A DNA stretch of 64,000 nucleotides from Pseudomonadota bacterium. GTDB lineage: Bacteria; Bdellovibrionota; UBA2428. The notes beneath the pieces were generated by a model. The model was not told the origin of the DNA and did no database searches. It saw only the letters and a list, made by a program, of their open reading frames with translations. How positions within the stretch are numbered: position 1 is the first letter of the stretch; each line of letters opens with the position of its first letter. Positions 25,685 to 34,843 of this stretch are shown here, in pieces. The stretch lies in the NCBI GenBank assembly GCA_018001635.1, contig JAGNHS010000003.1, positions 1 to 64,000 on the forward strand, read 5' to 3'. Both the position numbers and the translations under genes were made by a program.

Positions 25685-26470
25685 ATGGGCTTTATTCGAA
25701 AGATAATATTAGTCTTATTTATATCTTTTGCGAACGAAGTCTTTGCCATGAATCCGCTAAAGTATTGTTCGATGATTTTGAGCGTAGTTTGGGGAAACTT
25801 AGTTAATAAAGATCGTCGATTAACTCGTTTGAAAAGTAAAACTTTTATACAGGCTGGAGTGTGGAAGCTCGAATTTGAGTCCGGATTTGTGGGTATATAT
25901 AAAGTGAAGTCTCGTAAAACAAATCCCTTTTATGAAGTGGCCGCCTATAAACTCAGTCAATTGTCGGGTCTCAATGCAGTCCCTGAAACTTTATTTTATA
26001 AAGAGGGAGAGGAAATTGGAAGTTTGCAAAAATATGTAGCGCCGAGAAATCGAGGCACTAAAAAACCCGTGCTTCTCGAAGCTAAGATATTATTTCTTGA
26101 TTATCTAATGAGAAATGTTGATCGATTAACAGCGGGAATTTCGAATGCCCCTCCAGGATGGCACTCTAGTCAAACAAGAATGAGAAATCTTGTGATCGAT
26201 AAAAATCATCAGCAATGGGCCATTGATTTTGGTTTTTCAAAGCCAGAGCAACTGGTCTTTTCTGTAGAAGATGAAGATATATGGCTTAGAATTAACGAGC
26301 GACCCGATCAAATTTTTCCAGGGAAAAACGTCCTGGAAAATCTTTTAAAATTAAGTGATGACGATTGGGCGAAATCGTTTGAAAAAAAATTGAGTCCGGA
26401 AGAAATCGCCTCTGTGAGAATGCGTCTTGGGAAAATTGTTGAGTTATTTAAGGCGCGCAGACTTTTTTAA
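25685..26470 (+). CDS. Exported kinase-like protein (HipA / FAM20 / PI4K-like fold)
   Basis: The 261-residue protein has a signal peptide (residues 1-21, cleavage after NEVFA). It then has kinase-like elements in order: GIYKVKS (Lys73/75, ATP-binding), NPFYEVAAYKLSQLSG (Glu84, helix-C partner), a GSLQKYV hinge (112-118), YLMRNVDRL (Asp146, catalytic-loop type) and QWAIDFGFS (Asp181, metal-binding type). This order matches the HipA/FAM20C/PI3-4-kinase-like superfamily. The substrate is unknown. Secretion of a kinase is unusual because ATP is absent from the periplasm. Its 3' end overlaps the convergent gene at 26444 by 27 bases. Confidence 0.68.
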   Translation: MGFIRKIILVLFISFANEVFAMNPLKYCSMILSVVWGNLVNKDRRLTRLKSKTFIQAGVWKLEFESGFVGIYKVKSRKTNPFYEVAAYKLSQLSGLNAVPETLFYKEGEEIGSLQKYVAPRNRGTKKPVLLEAKILFLDYLMRNVDRLTAGISNAPPGWHSSQTRMRNLVIDKNHQQWAIDFGFSKPEQLVFSVEDEDIWLRINERPDQIFPGKNVLENLLKLSDDDWAKSFEKKLSPEEIASVRMRLGKIVELFKARRLF

Positions 26471-27619
26471 GTTTCTAGTGTCATAAAGATAAAATACAAA
26501 TAAGAGAAGAACCCCGAGAGCTTTCCCCGAAAATTTTTGTATTTCGACTCGAAGACTTCGCGGGCAGAGGTCGCCATAGACAAGTGAAATGCTTGCAAAA
26601 CTTATAAGCAATTTAAATAGAGTGAGTTTTTGAAAAAGTCTCTTTTCATTGATTTTAAGGAAAAAAAACAAAAGGGGTGCGTAGAGAATATAAGCTGCGC
26701 TTTGACTGAGTGGAGAGAATAAGCAGCTAAAGCTTACGCCAGCAGAAAGGGAGTATGCACAAAGTTCTTTGAGATTCAGTTTGTCGCGATGGAGTTTTTT
26801 TAGCAAAATTGCGAATAAACATAATCCAGCAATAAACCCAATTCCTTGTGCTCCTTTGTAGCTTATTGAATATTCAAAAAAATATCTCAGGCTTTGAAAG
26901 AGGTGTTGAAAGCCAAGCCAGTTATTGTCTCCACCGAGCATAAATTTTTGCATGCTTTCTCCCCAGTCTCGATGGAGTTCTTGAAGCTCTGGCCAAGAAA
27001 AAATAAAGAGCGGAAAGGCAAAGCTGAATGCTAGAGCGAGCAGGAACATGAGTGCTGGGGCTGCGCTTTTCTTTTTAAAGGAATAACTCCACAACCAAAG
27101 TAAAGTTGCGGGCAGAGTTAAAAATTTCCAATTAGCTATAAGTCCGAGCATAAAGGACCAAAAAAGAACTTTCTCACCTCTAAGCATGGCTCCTACGGCC
27201 AGCATAAGAATTCCAATGAGGGCTAATTCGAGCCTAGTGTTGAGTATGGCACCTACAATTTCAGAAAATATAAGGGCTAAAAAGATTGCCCGAGCCTCGA
27301 TGTTTAATTGGAAAGAATCGGCTAGGGATCGAAATCCTAGATAAAAGAGGATTATTGAGAGAATCATATAGAGCGCAAGACCTAGAGCATGAGGGAAGAA
27401 TGCAAAAAGACTAAAGAAGCTGAGCCCGCAAAAGGGTGAGTAGAGATAATAGGCGGAGGGATAGAGGATTCCGTAGGGGTTTTTAGCGCTCCAAAGTATT
27501 TTGGCCGACTCACTGAAGATTAAATAGTGTCCGGATTCACCGCGCCAAAGAAGTTGAGTAAGCGTGACCACGCAAGCGATGAAAAAAATCCAAGGTGCAA
27601 CGCGCGTAAGTGCTCGCAT
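26444..27619 (-). CDS. DUF2029 / GT87-like polytopic membrane glycosyltransferase
   Basis: From ATG 27619 the protein has about 391 residues with roughly ten hydrophobic segments. Features typical of DUF2029 (GT87) are the extracytoplasmic KNPYGILYPSAYYLYSPF near the N-terminus and the overall TM layout. Characterised relatives are polyprenol-phosphate-mannose dependent mannosyltransferases. It fits with the GT2 and GT39-like genes in the preceding 6 kb. The frame is open upstream to 27664, but that would overlap prs. Its end overlaps 25685-26470 by 27 bases, tail to tail. Confidence 0.8.
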   Translation of the reverse strand: MRALTRVAPWIFFIACVVTLTQLLWRGESGHYLIFSESAKILWSAKNPYGILYPSAYYLYSPFCGLSFFSLFAFFPHALGLALYMILSIILFYLGFRSLADSFQLNIEARAIFLALIFSEIVGAILNTRLELALIGILMLAVGAMLRGEKVLFWSFMLGLIANWKFLTLPATLLWLWSYSFKKKSAAPALMFLLALAFSFAFPLFIFSWPELQELHRDWGESMQKFMLGGDNNWLGFQHLFQSLRYFFEYSISYKGAQGIGFIAGLCLFAILLKKLHRDKLNLKELCAYSLSAGVSFSCLFSPLSQSAAYILYAPLLFFFLKINEKRLFQKLTLFKLLISFASISLVYGDLCPRSLRVEIQKFSGKALGVLLLFVFYLYDTRNLKKSARLK

Positions 27620-27662
27620 ATATAGACAGCATAAGTCGCTCAGAGTAATTCTATCAATAAGC

Positions 27663-28637
27663 ATGTCAGAAGAGAGTCATATTCACCTTATTGAAAGGCC
27701 CTATAAAATTTTTTGCGGGACTTCTAATCGGGCTCTCGGCGAAAAAGTGGCTCAACATCTCAATATCGAGTTGGGCCAGTGTTTAATATCTCGTTTTTCT
27801 GATGGCGAAATCCGCGCTGAAATTCAAGAAAACGTTCGCGGTCGTGATATTTATGTCATTCAAAGCACCTGTGCTCCTGCGAATGACAATTTAATGGAAC
27901 TTTTGGTTTTGGGTGATGCGCTTAAAAGAGCTTCTGTCAGAAGCATTTGTGCAGTCACTCCTTATTATGGTTATGCGCGACAGGATCGTAAAGTGGCTCC
28001 TCGAACACCTATTAGTGCGCGATTGGTAGCCGATCTCATCACAACAGCAGGTTATTCGAGATTGATTTCAGTCGATTTACACTCTGGACAGATTCAAGGA
28101 TTTTTCAATTTTCCTGTAGATCACCTTTTTACAATGTCGGTTCTCTTTCCTCATCTTCACGAGGCCTATGTGAATGAGCCCATTACAGTCGTCAGCCCCG
28201 ATGCTGGAGGAACTGAAAGAGCTCGAATTATGGCCAAATTGCTTAAATCTCCCCTGGCTATTGTCGATAAAAGACGTTTGGCTCCTAATGAAGCTAAGGC
28301 CCTTAATTTGATTGGTGATGTGGATGGGCGAGTAGCCATTATACTGGATGACATCATTGATACCGGCGGAACCTTGGTTAAAGCTGCGCAATTATTAAAG
28401 GAAAAGGGCGCTACAAAGGTTGTGGCCTGTGCCACCCATGGTGTTTTTTCGGGTTTAGCCCTCGAACATATGTCTCAGGCCGCTTTTGACCAAATTTTTA
28501 TTACTGACACGATACCCTTGAATGATGGCTTCAAAAGGCTTAATAACCTTAGGGTTATTAGCGTCGGACCCCTGATCGCGGAAACCATTGCACGAATTCA
28601 ACGCAACGATTCCGTGAGTGCGCTCTTAGAGCAATAA
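27663..28637 (+). CDS. prs: Ribose-phosphate pyrophosphokinase
   Basis: PRPP synthase makes phosphoribosyl pyrophosphate from ribose-5-phosphate and ATP for nucleotide, His and Trp synthesis. The 324-residue enzyme starts MSEESHIHLIERPYKIFCG and contains the flexible-loop region YARQDRKVAPRTPISA, the Mg site DLHSGQIQGFF and the PRPP-binding loop DDIIDTGGTL. The ATG at 27663 matches the family's N-terminus; the frame extends further upstream but into the divergent gene. It heads a plus-strand housekeeping run with rplY, pth and ychF, a common order in proteobacteria. Confidence 0.97.
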   Translation: MSEESHIHLIERPYKIFCGTSNRALGEKVAQHLNIELGQCLISRFSDGEIRAEIQENVRGRDIYVIQSTCAPANDNLMELLVLGDALKRASVRSICAVTPYYGYARQDRKVAPRTPISARLVADLITTAGYSRLISVDLHSGQIQGFFNFPVDHLFTMSVLFPHLHEAYVNEPITVVSPDAGGTERARIMAKLLKSPLAIVDKRRLAPNEAKALNLIGDVDGRVAIILDDIIDTGGTLVKAAQLLKEKGATKVVACATHGVFSGLALEHMSQAAFDQIFITDTIPLNDGFKRLNNLRVISVGPLIAETIARIQRNDSVSALLEQ

Positions 28638-28682
28638 TGCAGAGCTCATAGGCCGGCTTAATTAACTTTTTGGAGATTGGAA

Positions 28683-29432
28683 ATGGAAACGAATCAAGAA
28701 CTCAAGTTGGAAGTTTATCCCCGTGAAAAAACTGGTCGAAGCGCGTCTTTTCGCGTTCGTACTGCAGGACGAGTTCCTGCGGTCATTTACGGAGCGGGAT
28801 TATCAAAAGATGGAAAAGCACTTCCAGTGTCTTTAAGTCTTCCGAATTTCAAAAAACTTTATACTTTAAAAGGTAAAAGTACTTTGCTTTCACTCGAACC
28901 CAAAGAAGGTGCGCCTTCTGATCTTTCTCAAAAGAAAGTTCTTTTTAAAGAAGTGCAAACGCATCCTTTAAAAAATACAGTCGTTCACGTTGATATTCAC
29001 GAATTAGATTTGAAGAAACCTATTCGTATTGTTGTGCCATTAACTTTTGTTGGTAAAGCAAAAGGTCTTGCTGAGGGTGGCATTATGTCTATCATCACTC
29101 GTCAGGTTGAGATTAAAGCTCTTCCTCAAGATATTCCAAATCACATTGACGTCGACGTTTCTGACGTTGGATTAAACGATTCCTTGAACGTGGATGATCT
29201 CGTTAAGAAAATGGGAACCACTAAATATGAATTTATTTACGAGCATTCATTTGTGCTTGTGTCTGTGAATCCTCCTGAAGAAGAAAAAGTGGCTGAAGTT
29301 ACTGCTGAAGCGGCTACTGCGGAAGGTGCAGCAGCTGGTGCGGCGGCTCCTGGGGCGGCAGCAGCTCCTGCGGCAGCGGGCGCGGCAGCTCCTGCAGCGG
29401 CGGGCGATAAAGGCGCAGCTAAGAAGAAGTAA
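28683..29432 (+). CDS. rplY: 50S ribosomal protein L25, long (Ctc) form
   Basis: The 249-residue protein has the L25 5S-rRNA-binding N-terminal domain (SFRVRTAGRVPAVIYGAG) followed by the CTC-type second domain (residues about 95-190). Its tail, about residues 205-249, is almost pure Ala/Gly/Pro ending in Lys residues. The start is ATG 28683 with GGAG seven bases upstream. L25 binds 5S rRNA in the large subunit; the long form is stress-linked in Bacillus. The Ala-rich tail is locally GC-rich. The stop overlaps the pth start (TAATG). Confidence 0.96.
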   Translation: METNQELKLEVYPREKTGRSASFRVRTAGRVPAVIYGAGLSKDGKALPVSLSLPNFKKLYTLKGKSTLLSLEPKEGAPSDLSQKKVLFKEVQTHPLKNTVVHVDIHELDLKKPIRIVVPLTFVGKAKGLAEGGIMSIITRQVEIKALPQDIPNHIDVDVSDVGLNDSLNVDDLVKKMGTTKYEFIYEHSFVLVSVNPPEEEKVAEVTAEAATAEGAAAGAAAPGAAAAPAAAGAAAPAAAGDKGAAKKK

Positions 29433-30040
29433 TGTCTTACGATGCCCTGATTGTGGCATTGGGAAATCCAGGTCCACGGTATTTAAAAACCCGCCACAAC
29501 GCGGGTTTTATGCTTGGCGATTTGCTTGCGCTTAATTGGAATCAAAAATTTCAACATAAAAGCGCGCTGAAAGCCGATGTTGTTGAATACAGCAAAGACG
29601 ATAAAAAAATTCTATTAATGAAGCCTCAAACTTTTATGAATTTATCAGGTAAAAGTTTGACTTCCTTATTTGAAAAAAACAAAGAACTTCGCGACTGCCC
29701 TATTATTGCTCTTCATGATGAGAGTGATTTTCCTTTTGGTCGAATCAAAGTGAAAATGGGTGGTTCCGATGCTGGTCACAATGGACTTAAAAGCATTCGT
29801 GAAACTTTAGGGCACGGTGAGTTTTATAGAGTTCGGCTTGGGGTGGGACGACCCCCTCGTGGTGGGGAGCAAGATTTAGCTTCCTATGTCTTGGAAAGTT
29901 TCAATTCAAAAGAAAATGATAAATTAATCGATATGCTCAATGTGGGCGTTGATGTGGTAGAAGCGCTGCTTTGGAAAGATTTGGCTAAGGCTCAGGCTTT
30001 AGCGTCTCAATCTAAGAATGAAGAAGAGGAAATAAAATAA
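29432..30040 (+). CDS. pth: Peptidyl-tRNA hydrolase
   Basis: Pth frees tRNA from peptidyl-tRNA released by stalled ribosomes. The 202-residue protein has ALGNPGPRYLKTRHNAGF with catalytic His, KPQTFMNLSG, a HDESD variant of the usual HDELD, and GGSDAGHNGLKSI. Its ATG overlaps the rplY stop by one base, so translation is coupled. The C-terminus is a short acidic Lys/Glu tail. The order rplY-pth-ychF is common. Confidence 0.97.
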   Translation: MSYDALIVALGNPGPRYLKTRHNAGFMLGDLLALNWNQKFQHKSALKADVVEYSKDDKKILLMKPQTFMNLSGKSLTSLFEKNKELRDCPIIALHDESDFPFGRIKVKMGGSDAGHNGLKSIRETLGHGEFYRVRLGVGRPPRGGEQDLASYVLESFNSKENDKLIDMLNVGVDVVEALLWKDLAKAQALASQSKNEEEEIK

Positions 30041-31150
30041 ATGGCAATAGAGTGTGGAATTGTGGGCATGCCCAACGTTGGTAAATCGACTTTGTTTAAT
30101 GCGTTGACTTCTTCGCACCAGGCCGCCGCTGAAAATTATCCATTTTGCACTATTGATCCGAACGTGGGTGTTGTTGAAATGCCTGATGAGCGTTTGAAAA
30201 AAATTGCCGCAATTTTTAAACCAGAAAAAATTATTCCTACCACCGTTTCATTTGTCGACATTGCAGGCTTGGTTAAGGGCGCTAGTAAAGGCGAAGGTTT
30301 AGGAAATCAATTTTTAGGTCATATCAAAGGATGCCAAGCGATTGCCCATGTGGTGCGATGTTTTGAAGACCCAAATATTATTCACGTAGAAGGCAGCGTC
30401 GATCCTATTCGAGATGTTGAAGTCATTGAGACTGAATTGATGTTGGCCGATCTTGCGACTGTTGAAAAACGCGAAGAGCGATTAGCTAAGCTCACAAAGA
30501 GTGGTGATAAAGATGCTATTTTTCAATTGGATTTTGTAAAGCGACTTAAGAAAAGTTTAGAAGATGGTGTGATGGCGCGCTTAATGAAAGCCGATGCCAA
30601 AGAGTGGGAATCTGTTAAAGATCTTCATTTAATCACTCAAAAACCTTTAATGTATGTTGCAAATATGAGCGAAGAGTTTGCAGCAAAAGGAAAGGAATTG
30701 GAAAATCCATTTTACATTCGACTTTTAGAATATGCTAAAAAAGTTGGAGCCCATGTGATTCCAGTTTGCGCCAAAATTGAATCTGAGCTTGATAGCTTGG
30801 ATGAGACTGAAAAAGAAGTTTTTATGAAAGACTTAGGAATTGAAGAGCCCGGTCTTAACAAAGTGATCCGATATGCTTATGAAACTCTAGGTTTGCAGAC
30901 TTATTTTACGGCCGGCCCCAAAGAATTGAGAGCTTGGACAATCGGAAAAGGTTGGAAGGCCCCTCAAGCGGCTGGAGTGATACATACGGATTTTGAAAGA
31001 GGCTTTATTTGCTCTGAGACTTATAATTACGAGGATCTCATCGCGAAAGGTTCCGAGCAAAAAGTTAAAGAAGCGGGTCTTATGCGGACAGAAGGAAAAG
31101 AATATACTGTCAAAGATGGCGACTTGCTTCACTTCCGCTTTAACGTTTAA
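30041..31150 (+). CDS. ychF: Redox-regulated ATPase YchF (OLA1 family)
   Basis: YchF is an Obg-related P-loop NTPase that prefers ATP and binds ribosomes and the proteasome in other organisms. The 369-residue protein has G1 [10 protein letters not shown]3 [20 protein letters not shown] and the altered G4 region YVANMSEE in place of NKxD, plus the C-terminal TGS-type domain with [18 protein letters not shown]. It begins directly after the pth stop, with GAGGAAAT as ribosome site. Confidence 0.97.
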   Translation: MAIECGIVGMPNVGKSTLFNALTSSHQAAAENYPFCTIDPNVGVVEMPDERLKKIAAIFKPEKIIPTTVSFVDIAGLVKGASKGEGLGNQFLGHIKGCQAIAHVVRCFEDPNIIHVEGSVDPIRDVEVIETELMLADLATVEKREERLAKLTKSGDKDAIFQLDFVKRLKKSLEDGVMARLMKADAKEWESVKDLHLITQKPLMYVANMSEEFAAKGKELENPFYIRLLEYAKKVGAHVIPVCAKIESELDSLDETEKEVFMKDLGIEEPGLNKVIRYAYETLGLQTYFTAGPKELRAWTIGKGWKAPQAAGVIHTDFERGFICSETYNYEDLIAKGSEQKVKEAGLMRTEGKEYTVKDGDLLHFRFNV

Positions 31151-31175
31151 CTTTAAAAAATATTATAGTTTAAAT

Positions 31176-32297
31176 TTGAGACTATTCATTAGACTCATTT
31201 CTAAAAGTTACTTCCTACTATTTTTTTTATCCTTATCATTGCGCGCCAATTTTTATGACGGCAAATGGACCTATCACGATAAAGATAAAAATGTAGTTTT
31301 TGAAAACATGCCCGTCATCGATGATCTCCCTTGGTTGCGGCTTTCAGATATTGTCGCTCGTTTCCATTTGAAAATTAAAGATGAGGGTGGAGGTGCTCTA
31401 AAAATCACCGAAGATAAAAGCCAAAGACAAGTCACTATAAATACCCGACATAATGAGGTGAGTGGATTTTGGGGAAAAATTTCACTTTCTTCAATACCAA
31501 AAAGAGTTGAAAATGATTGTTTGGTCCCCTTAGATTTTGGAGATCGAGTCTTGAGGCCTCTACTTGAAGGGGAGGCCCCAAAGCATCCCTTCCCAACTCC
31601 TGAGACCGTTCAAGCTGATTTAATTATTGATGCGGGTCACGGAGGAAACGATTGGGGAACGGAGGGTGTATATCGTGGGAAAAAATTTTTTGAAAAGAAT
31701 TTAACTTTAGAAATTGCGCGGGAATTAAAAAGGGAAATCGAAAAAAAATCTTATAAGGTTTTGTTGACCAGGGATGATGATGTTTATTTGGGTTTGTCTG
31801 AGCGCGCGAATTTTGCCAATAGAAATCGTTCAAATTTGTTTTTATCCATTCATTTAAATTATGAGCCTCAATCCAAACTAAAAGGTTATGAGATTTATAT
31901 TTTGTCGTTAAAGGCGAATGATCTTAGCGAAAGTCATAAGGCGCTTTTAATTGAAAACATGAAAATACCAACTGGAAAATCGGCGGATATGGCTCAGAAT
32001 GCGTTGCAGGAGTTGAAGGCAGAAATTCATTTCAAAGAATCTTTAGGATGGGCTCGAGTTATAGATGGGGCTTTGTCCAAAAGTCATTTTGCGGCCGATA
32101 AAAAATCTATAAAAATGGGTCCCTTTTATTTGCTCTATAGCGTTGAGATGCCCTCTGTTTTGCTTGAGTTAGCCTACTTAAATAATCCAAAGGATATTGA
32201 AAATTTAGTGAATCATGAAAAACGATCAAAAGTCTTAGCTCCATTGATTGAGGACTTGGCGAAGACTCTCAAAAAGGGCATAGTGAGGGCACAATGA
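31176..32297 (+). CDS. N-acetylmuramoyl-L-alanine amidase (Amidase_3)
   Basis: The enzyme cuts the amide between MurNAc and the stem peptide of murein, for cell separation or wall remodelling. From TTG 31176 it has a signal peptide (SYFLLFFLSLSLRA), an N-terminal region resembling copper-amine-oxidase-like/AMIN modules, and then Amidase_3 with the zinc ligands DAGHGGNDWG, Glu in EKNLTLEI, SIHLN and the catalytic LLELAYLNN. The frame is open upstream into ychF, so the start rests on the signal peptide; no clear ribosome site was found. The stop overlaps rph by four bases. Confidence 0.9.
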   Translation: MRLFIRLISKSYFLLFFLSLSLRANFYDGKWTYHDKDKNVVFENMPVIDDLPWLRLSDIVARFHLKIKDEGGGALKITEDKSQRQVTINTRHNEVSGFWGKISLSSIPKRVENDCLVPLDFGDRVLRPLLEGEAPKHPFPTPETVQADLIIDAGHGGNDWGTEGVYRGKKFFEKNLTLEIARELKREIEKKSYKVLLTRDDDVYLGLSERANFANRNRSNLFLSIHLNYEPQSKLKGYEIYILSLKANDLSESHKALLIENMKIPTGKSADMAQNALQELKAEIHFKESLGWARVIDGALSKSHFAADKKSIKMGPFYLLYSVEMPSVLLELAYLNNPKDIENLVNHEKRSKVLAPLIEDLAKTLKKGIVRAQ

Positions 32298-33034
32298 AAC
32301 TTGAAAGATCCTATAATAGAAATGAAAATGAACTTCGCCCAGTAGATTTTAAAACAGATTTTTATGATTACACTGAAGGCTCCTGTTTGGTGTCTTTTGG
32401 AAAAACCAAAGTACTCTGTGTGGCTACTATCGAAGACAATGTTCCTTATCATATGAAAAATACTGGAAAGGGTTGGATTACAGCTGAATATGCTATGTTG
32501 CCGCGATCGAGTTCTTCAAGAATAAAAAGAGAAAGACCTAGTCCATCAGGGCGAAGTCAAGAAATTCAAAGGTTGATAGGTCGATCTTTGAGATCAGTCT
32601 TTAAAAATGAAGGTTGGGGAGAGCGTTCAATTTTAGTCGACTGTGATGTGCTTCAAGCGGATGGAGGCACTAGAACGGCGAGCATTACTGGAGCCTTTGT
32701 TGCTGTCACCACGGCATTTCGGTTTTTACAAAAAGCTGGAAAAATTTCCAAAAACACACCTTTTCCTGCTCGCGAATTTTTGTCGGCGGTTTCTGTGGGC
32801 ATTGTGAATGGAAAGTGTTTGGTGGATTTAGATTATTCTGAAGACTCCAATGCAGATACGGATATGAATCTAGTGATGACCTCTCAGGAAAAATTTGTAG
32901 AAATTCAAGGCACTGCAGAAAAAGAACCCTTTGAAAAAGTCGTTTTTGATGAACTGCTTGAAAAAGGGAGAATGGCTTGCAATCATCTTTGTAGCAAACA
33001 AAGAGATTTGCTGGGCGATTTGGCCTGGGGTTGA
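32294..33034 (+). CDS. rph: Ribonuclease PH
   Basis: RNase PH is a phosphate-dependent 3'-5' exoribonuclease that trims tRNA precursors. The 246-residue protein has the family's N-terminus (RSYNRNENELRPVDF), the YAMLPRSSSSRI segment, DCDVLQADGGTRTASI and DLDYSEDSNADTDMN. It overlaps the amidase gene by ATGA and is followed nine bases later by rdgB, a common pairing. Confidence 0.96.
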   Translation: MKLERSYNRNENELRPVDFKTDFYDYTEGSCLVSFGKTKVLCVATIEDNVPYHMKNTGKGWITAEYAMLPRSSSSRIKRERPSPSGRSQEIQRLIGRSLRSVFKNEGWGERSILVDCDVLQADGGTRTASITGAFVAVTTAFRFLQKAGKISKNTPFPAREFLSAVSVGIVNGKCLVDLDYSEDSNADTDMNLVMTSQEKFVEIQGTAEKEPFEKVVFDELLEKGRMACNHLCSKQRDLLGDLAWG

Positions 33035-33043
33035 TTTATAAAA

Positions 33044-33655
33044 ATGCAGTGTTTTGTAGCCACTGGAAATTCTGGAAAACTTAAAGAAATTGTAGAGCTC
33101 GGTAAATTTTTTTTTCCACAAATTACAGAGTGGATTGGCCAAGCTCCCAAAAATGCTGAAGAAATTGAAAATACGTTTATAGGAAATGCTCAGATTAAAT
33201 CCAGAGCGTTATTTCATGAAGTTAAAATGCAAAGCATTCAAGAATTTTGGGTTCTTGCTGATGATTCGGGCATTGAAGTGGATTCTCTGGGCGGAAGGCC
33301 CGGTGTTTTATCGGCTCGTTATGCTGGAGATCATGTAGAGCCTGTTGAACATATTAAAAAATTAATTTCTGAATTGGGAACTAGTCCAAATCGGGGTGCT
33401 CAATATCATTGTGCCTTAAGTCTTATAGTTTTTGAAAGCCATAAAATCTTCGAATACGAAGCTGAAGGTGTTTGTCGCGGTGAAATTATAAAGGATGGAC
33501 GTGGTGCTTCTGGTTTTGGCTACGATCCAATTTTTTATGTCCCAGAATTTAAAAAAACGATGGCTGAATTAGATGTAGAAATTAAAAATAGTATCAGCCA
33601 TCGTTATAAAGCATTCGAAGATCTAAGCGCTAAAATTGCACGAATAAAAGCTTAA
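33044..33655 (+). CDS. rdgB: XTP/dITP diphosphatase (RdgB/HAM1)
   Basis: This cytoplasmic enzyme removes ITP, dITP and XTP from the nucleotide pool. The 203-residue protein has ATGNSGKLKEI at the N-terminus, ADDSGIEVDSLGGRPGVLSA (substrate and metal site) and the C-terminal GFGYDPIFYVPE plus SHRYKAF. It follows rph closely. The 3' end overlaps the convergent gene at 33652 by four bases. Confidence 0.96.
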   Translation: MQCFVATGNSGKLKEIVELGKFFFPQITEWIGQAPKNAEEIENTFIGNAQIKSRALFHEVKMQSIQEFWVLADDSGIEVDSLGGRPGVLSARYAGDHVEPVEHIKKLISELGTSPNRGAQYHCALSLIVFESHKIFEYEAEGVCRGEIIKDGRGASGFGYDPIFYVPEFKKTMAELDVEIKNSISHRYKAFEDLSAKIARIKA

Positions 33656-34704
33656 GCAGCTAATCCGTTATAAATTCTTGAGAAATACTCTAAGCTTTGA
33701 AAGGGTCGCTGAAGCTTTGGTGAAAACGAAGAAAGATCGTAAGTATTTCTTATGAATTTATGAGATTCAATATTTTCAGCATTCTTTCGAGCTAGTAATA
33801 CTCCTGAAATTCTATCATTAGAGTCGCGCATAGGAATAGCCGCAGTATATTCTTGTCCGCTAACTTTTCCGTTTAAGTCTTTGATGTCTTTCTTAAGAAC
33901 CACAACTTCTTGTGAGCGCACGGTGTGCATAACTTCAGGAAGTTTAGTGTTTTCTAGTAAGTTAGCTGGGTTAGAGTTTTCAAAGTTTTTCTCATGACTA
34001 GAGATAAGCACTCTGACTCCGTTATCGTTTTTATCGATGATGGATTTGGGCCTGAGCGTGACAAATGAGATTTCTGTGTCTTCCATTGTGGCGCTCATAT
34101 TTCGAAGTAGTCTGGAGTATTTTCTTTGATAGGAATCGAAGCCAGTGAAAGATTGTTCTGATTCAGTGTTGGCAGTTTTAATAAAAGTTTCCCATTCGGA
34201 ATGTCTTCTTTCAAAGTGAGAGGGATTGAGATTTTCTCTTTTAAATAAATGTTTTCCAGATTCTTTTAGTTCCGCAATCGCAATATTGAGTTTGTCGAAA
34301 AGTGGATCTGAACTATAGGAACTGTCTTTTGATCGATTATGCTCGATGCCAAGTCGAAGTAAGAGAAGATCAACTTGTTTAGGTTCGTGTAAAACGCATT
34401 TAGCGCCTTTTTGAAGAGCGAGTTGGCTTAATGATTGAAGAAATTCGCCGCGTATACTGTATACCCATGCAGCCGTAGTATTGCGAACACCCCAGTCTAA
34501 AAGTCTAATTGAATTTGGGCAAAAATTGCTTTCAAGAAAGGCGACTTTGAAAGTCATTTGTTGGCATAAATTTATTAAGGCTCTATCGTTTTGAGTGAAA
34601 ATAATTTCAATTCCACCCTTAGCCCAAGTTTTTACTGATTCTGCATTAAAGTGAGGAGATTGCTCTCCTAAAGCTACTAAATACTTAGTGTTGAAGTGAC
34701 TCAC
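33652..34704 (-). CDS. Degenerate receiver + GAF-like signalling protein
   Basis: The 350-residue protein has no signal peptide. Residues 5-115 alternate beta and alpha like a response-regulator receiver, but the acidic pocket is not evident, so it is probably a pseudo-receiver. A linker helix follows. Residues about 205-315 resemble a GAF fold (KLPEVMHTVRSQEVVVLK, AAIPMRDSNDRISGVLLARK). No output domain is apparent. Such proteins usually work by protein contact. Both domain calls are visual inference. It has its own promoter region in the 139-base gap 34705-34843, where nothing else was seen. Confidence 0.68.
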   Translation of the reverse strand: MSHFNTKYLVALGEQSPHFNAESVKTWAKGGIEIIFTQNDRALINLCQQMTFKVAFLESNFCPNSIRLLDWGVRNTTAAWVYSIRGEFLQSLSQLALQKGAKCVLHEPKQVDLLLLRLGIEHNRSKDSSYSSDPLFDKLNIAIAELKESGKHLFKRENLNPSHFERRHSEWETFIKTANTESEQSFTGFDSYQRKYSRLLRNMSATMEDTEISFVTLRPKSIIDKNDNGVRVLISSHEKNFENSNPANLLENTKLPEVMHTVRSQEVVVLKKDIKDLNGKVSGQEYTAAIPMRDSNDRISGVLLARKNAENIESHKFIRNTYDLSSFSPKLQRPFQSLEYFSRIYNGLAA

Positions 34705-34843
34705 GTTTCCCCCATCTTACATACAGCTTAGTAAACGTTCCGCCTTGATAAATACTAACAAAATCGGTCTGCAAAGTGGGTGAAATTACAAATAAGTTTA
34801 AACTCTTAAATTGTTAAGAAAAAAGACTAAAATTTTAAGGTGT

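Noticed and set aside
28077-28435. Two minus-strand frames within prs
   Set aside because: They are shadows of conserved prs coding sequence.
29310-29420. GC-rich Ala/Pro repeat in rplY as a sign of transferred DNA
   Set aside because: Ala-rich tails are common in long L25 proteins; the GC bias follows from Ala, Gly and Pro codons.
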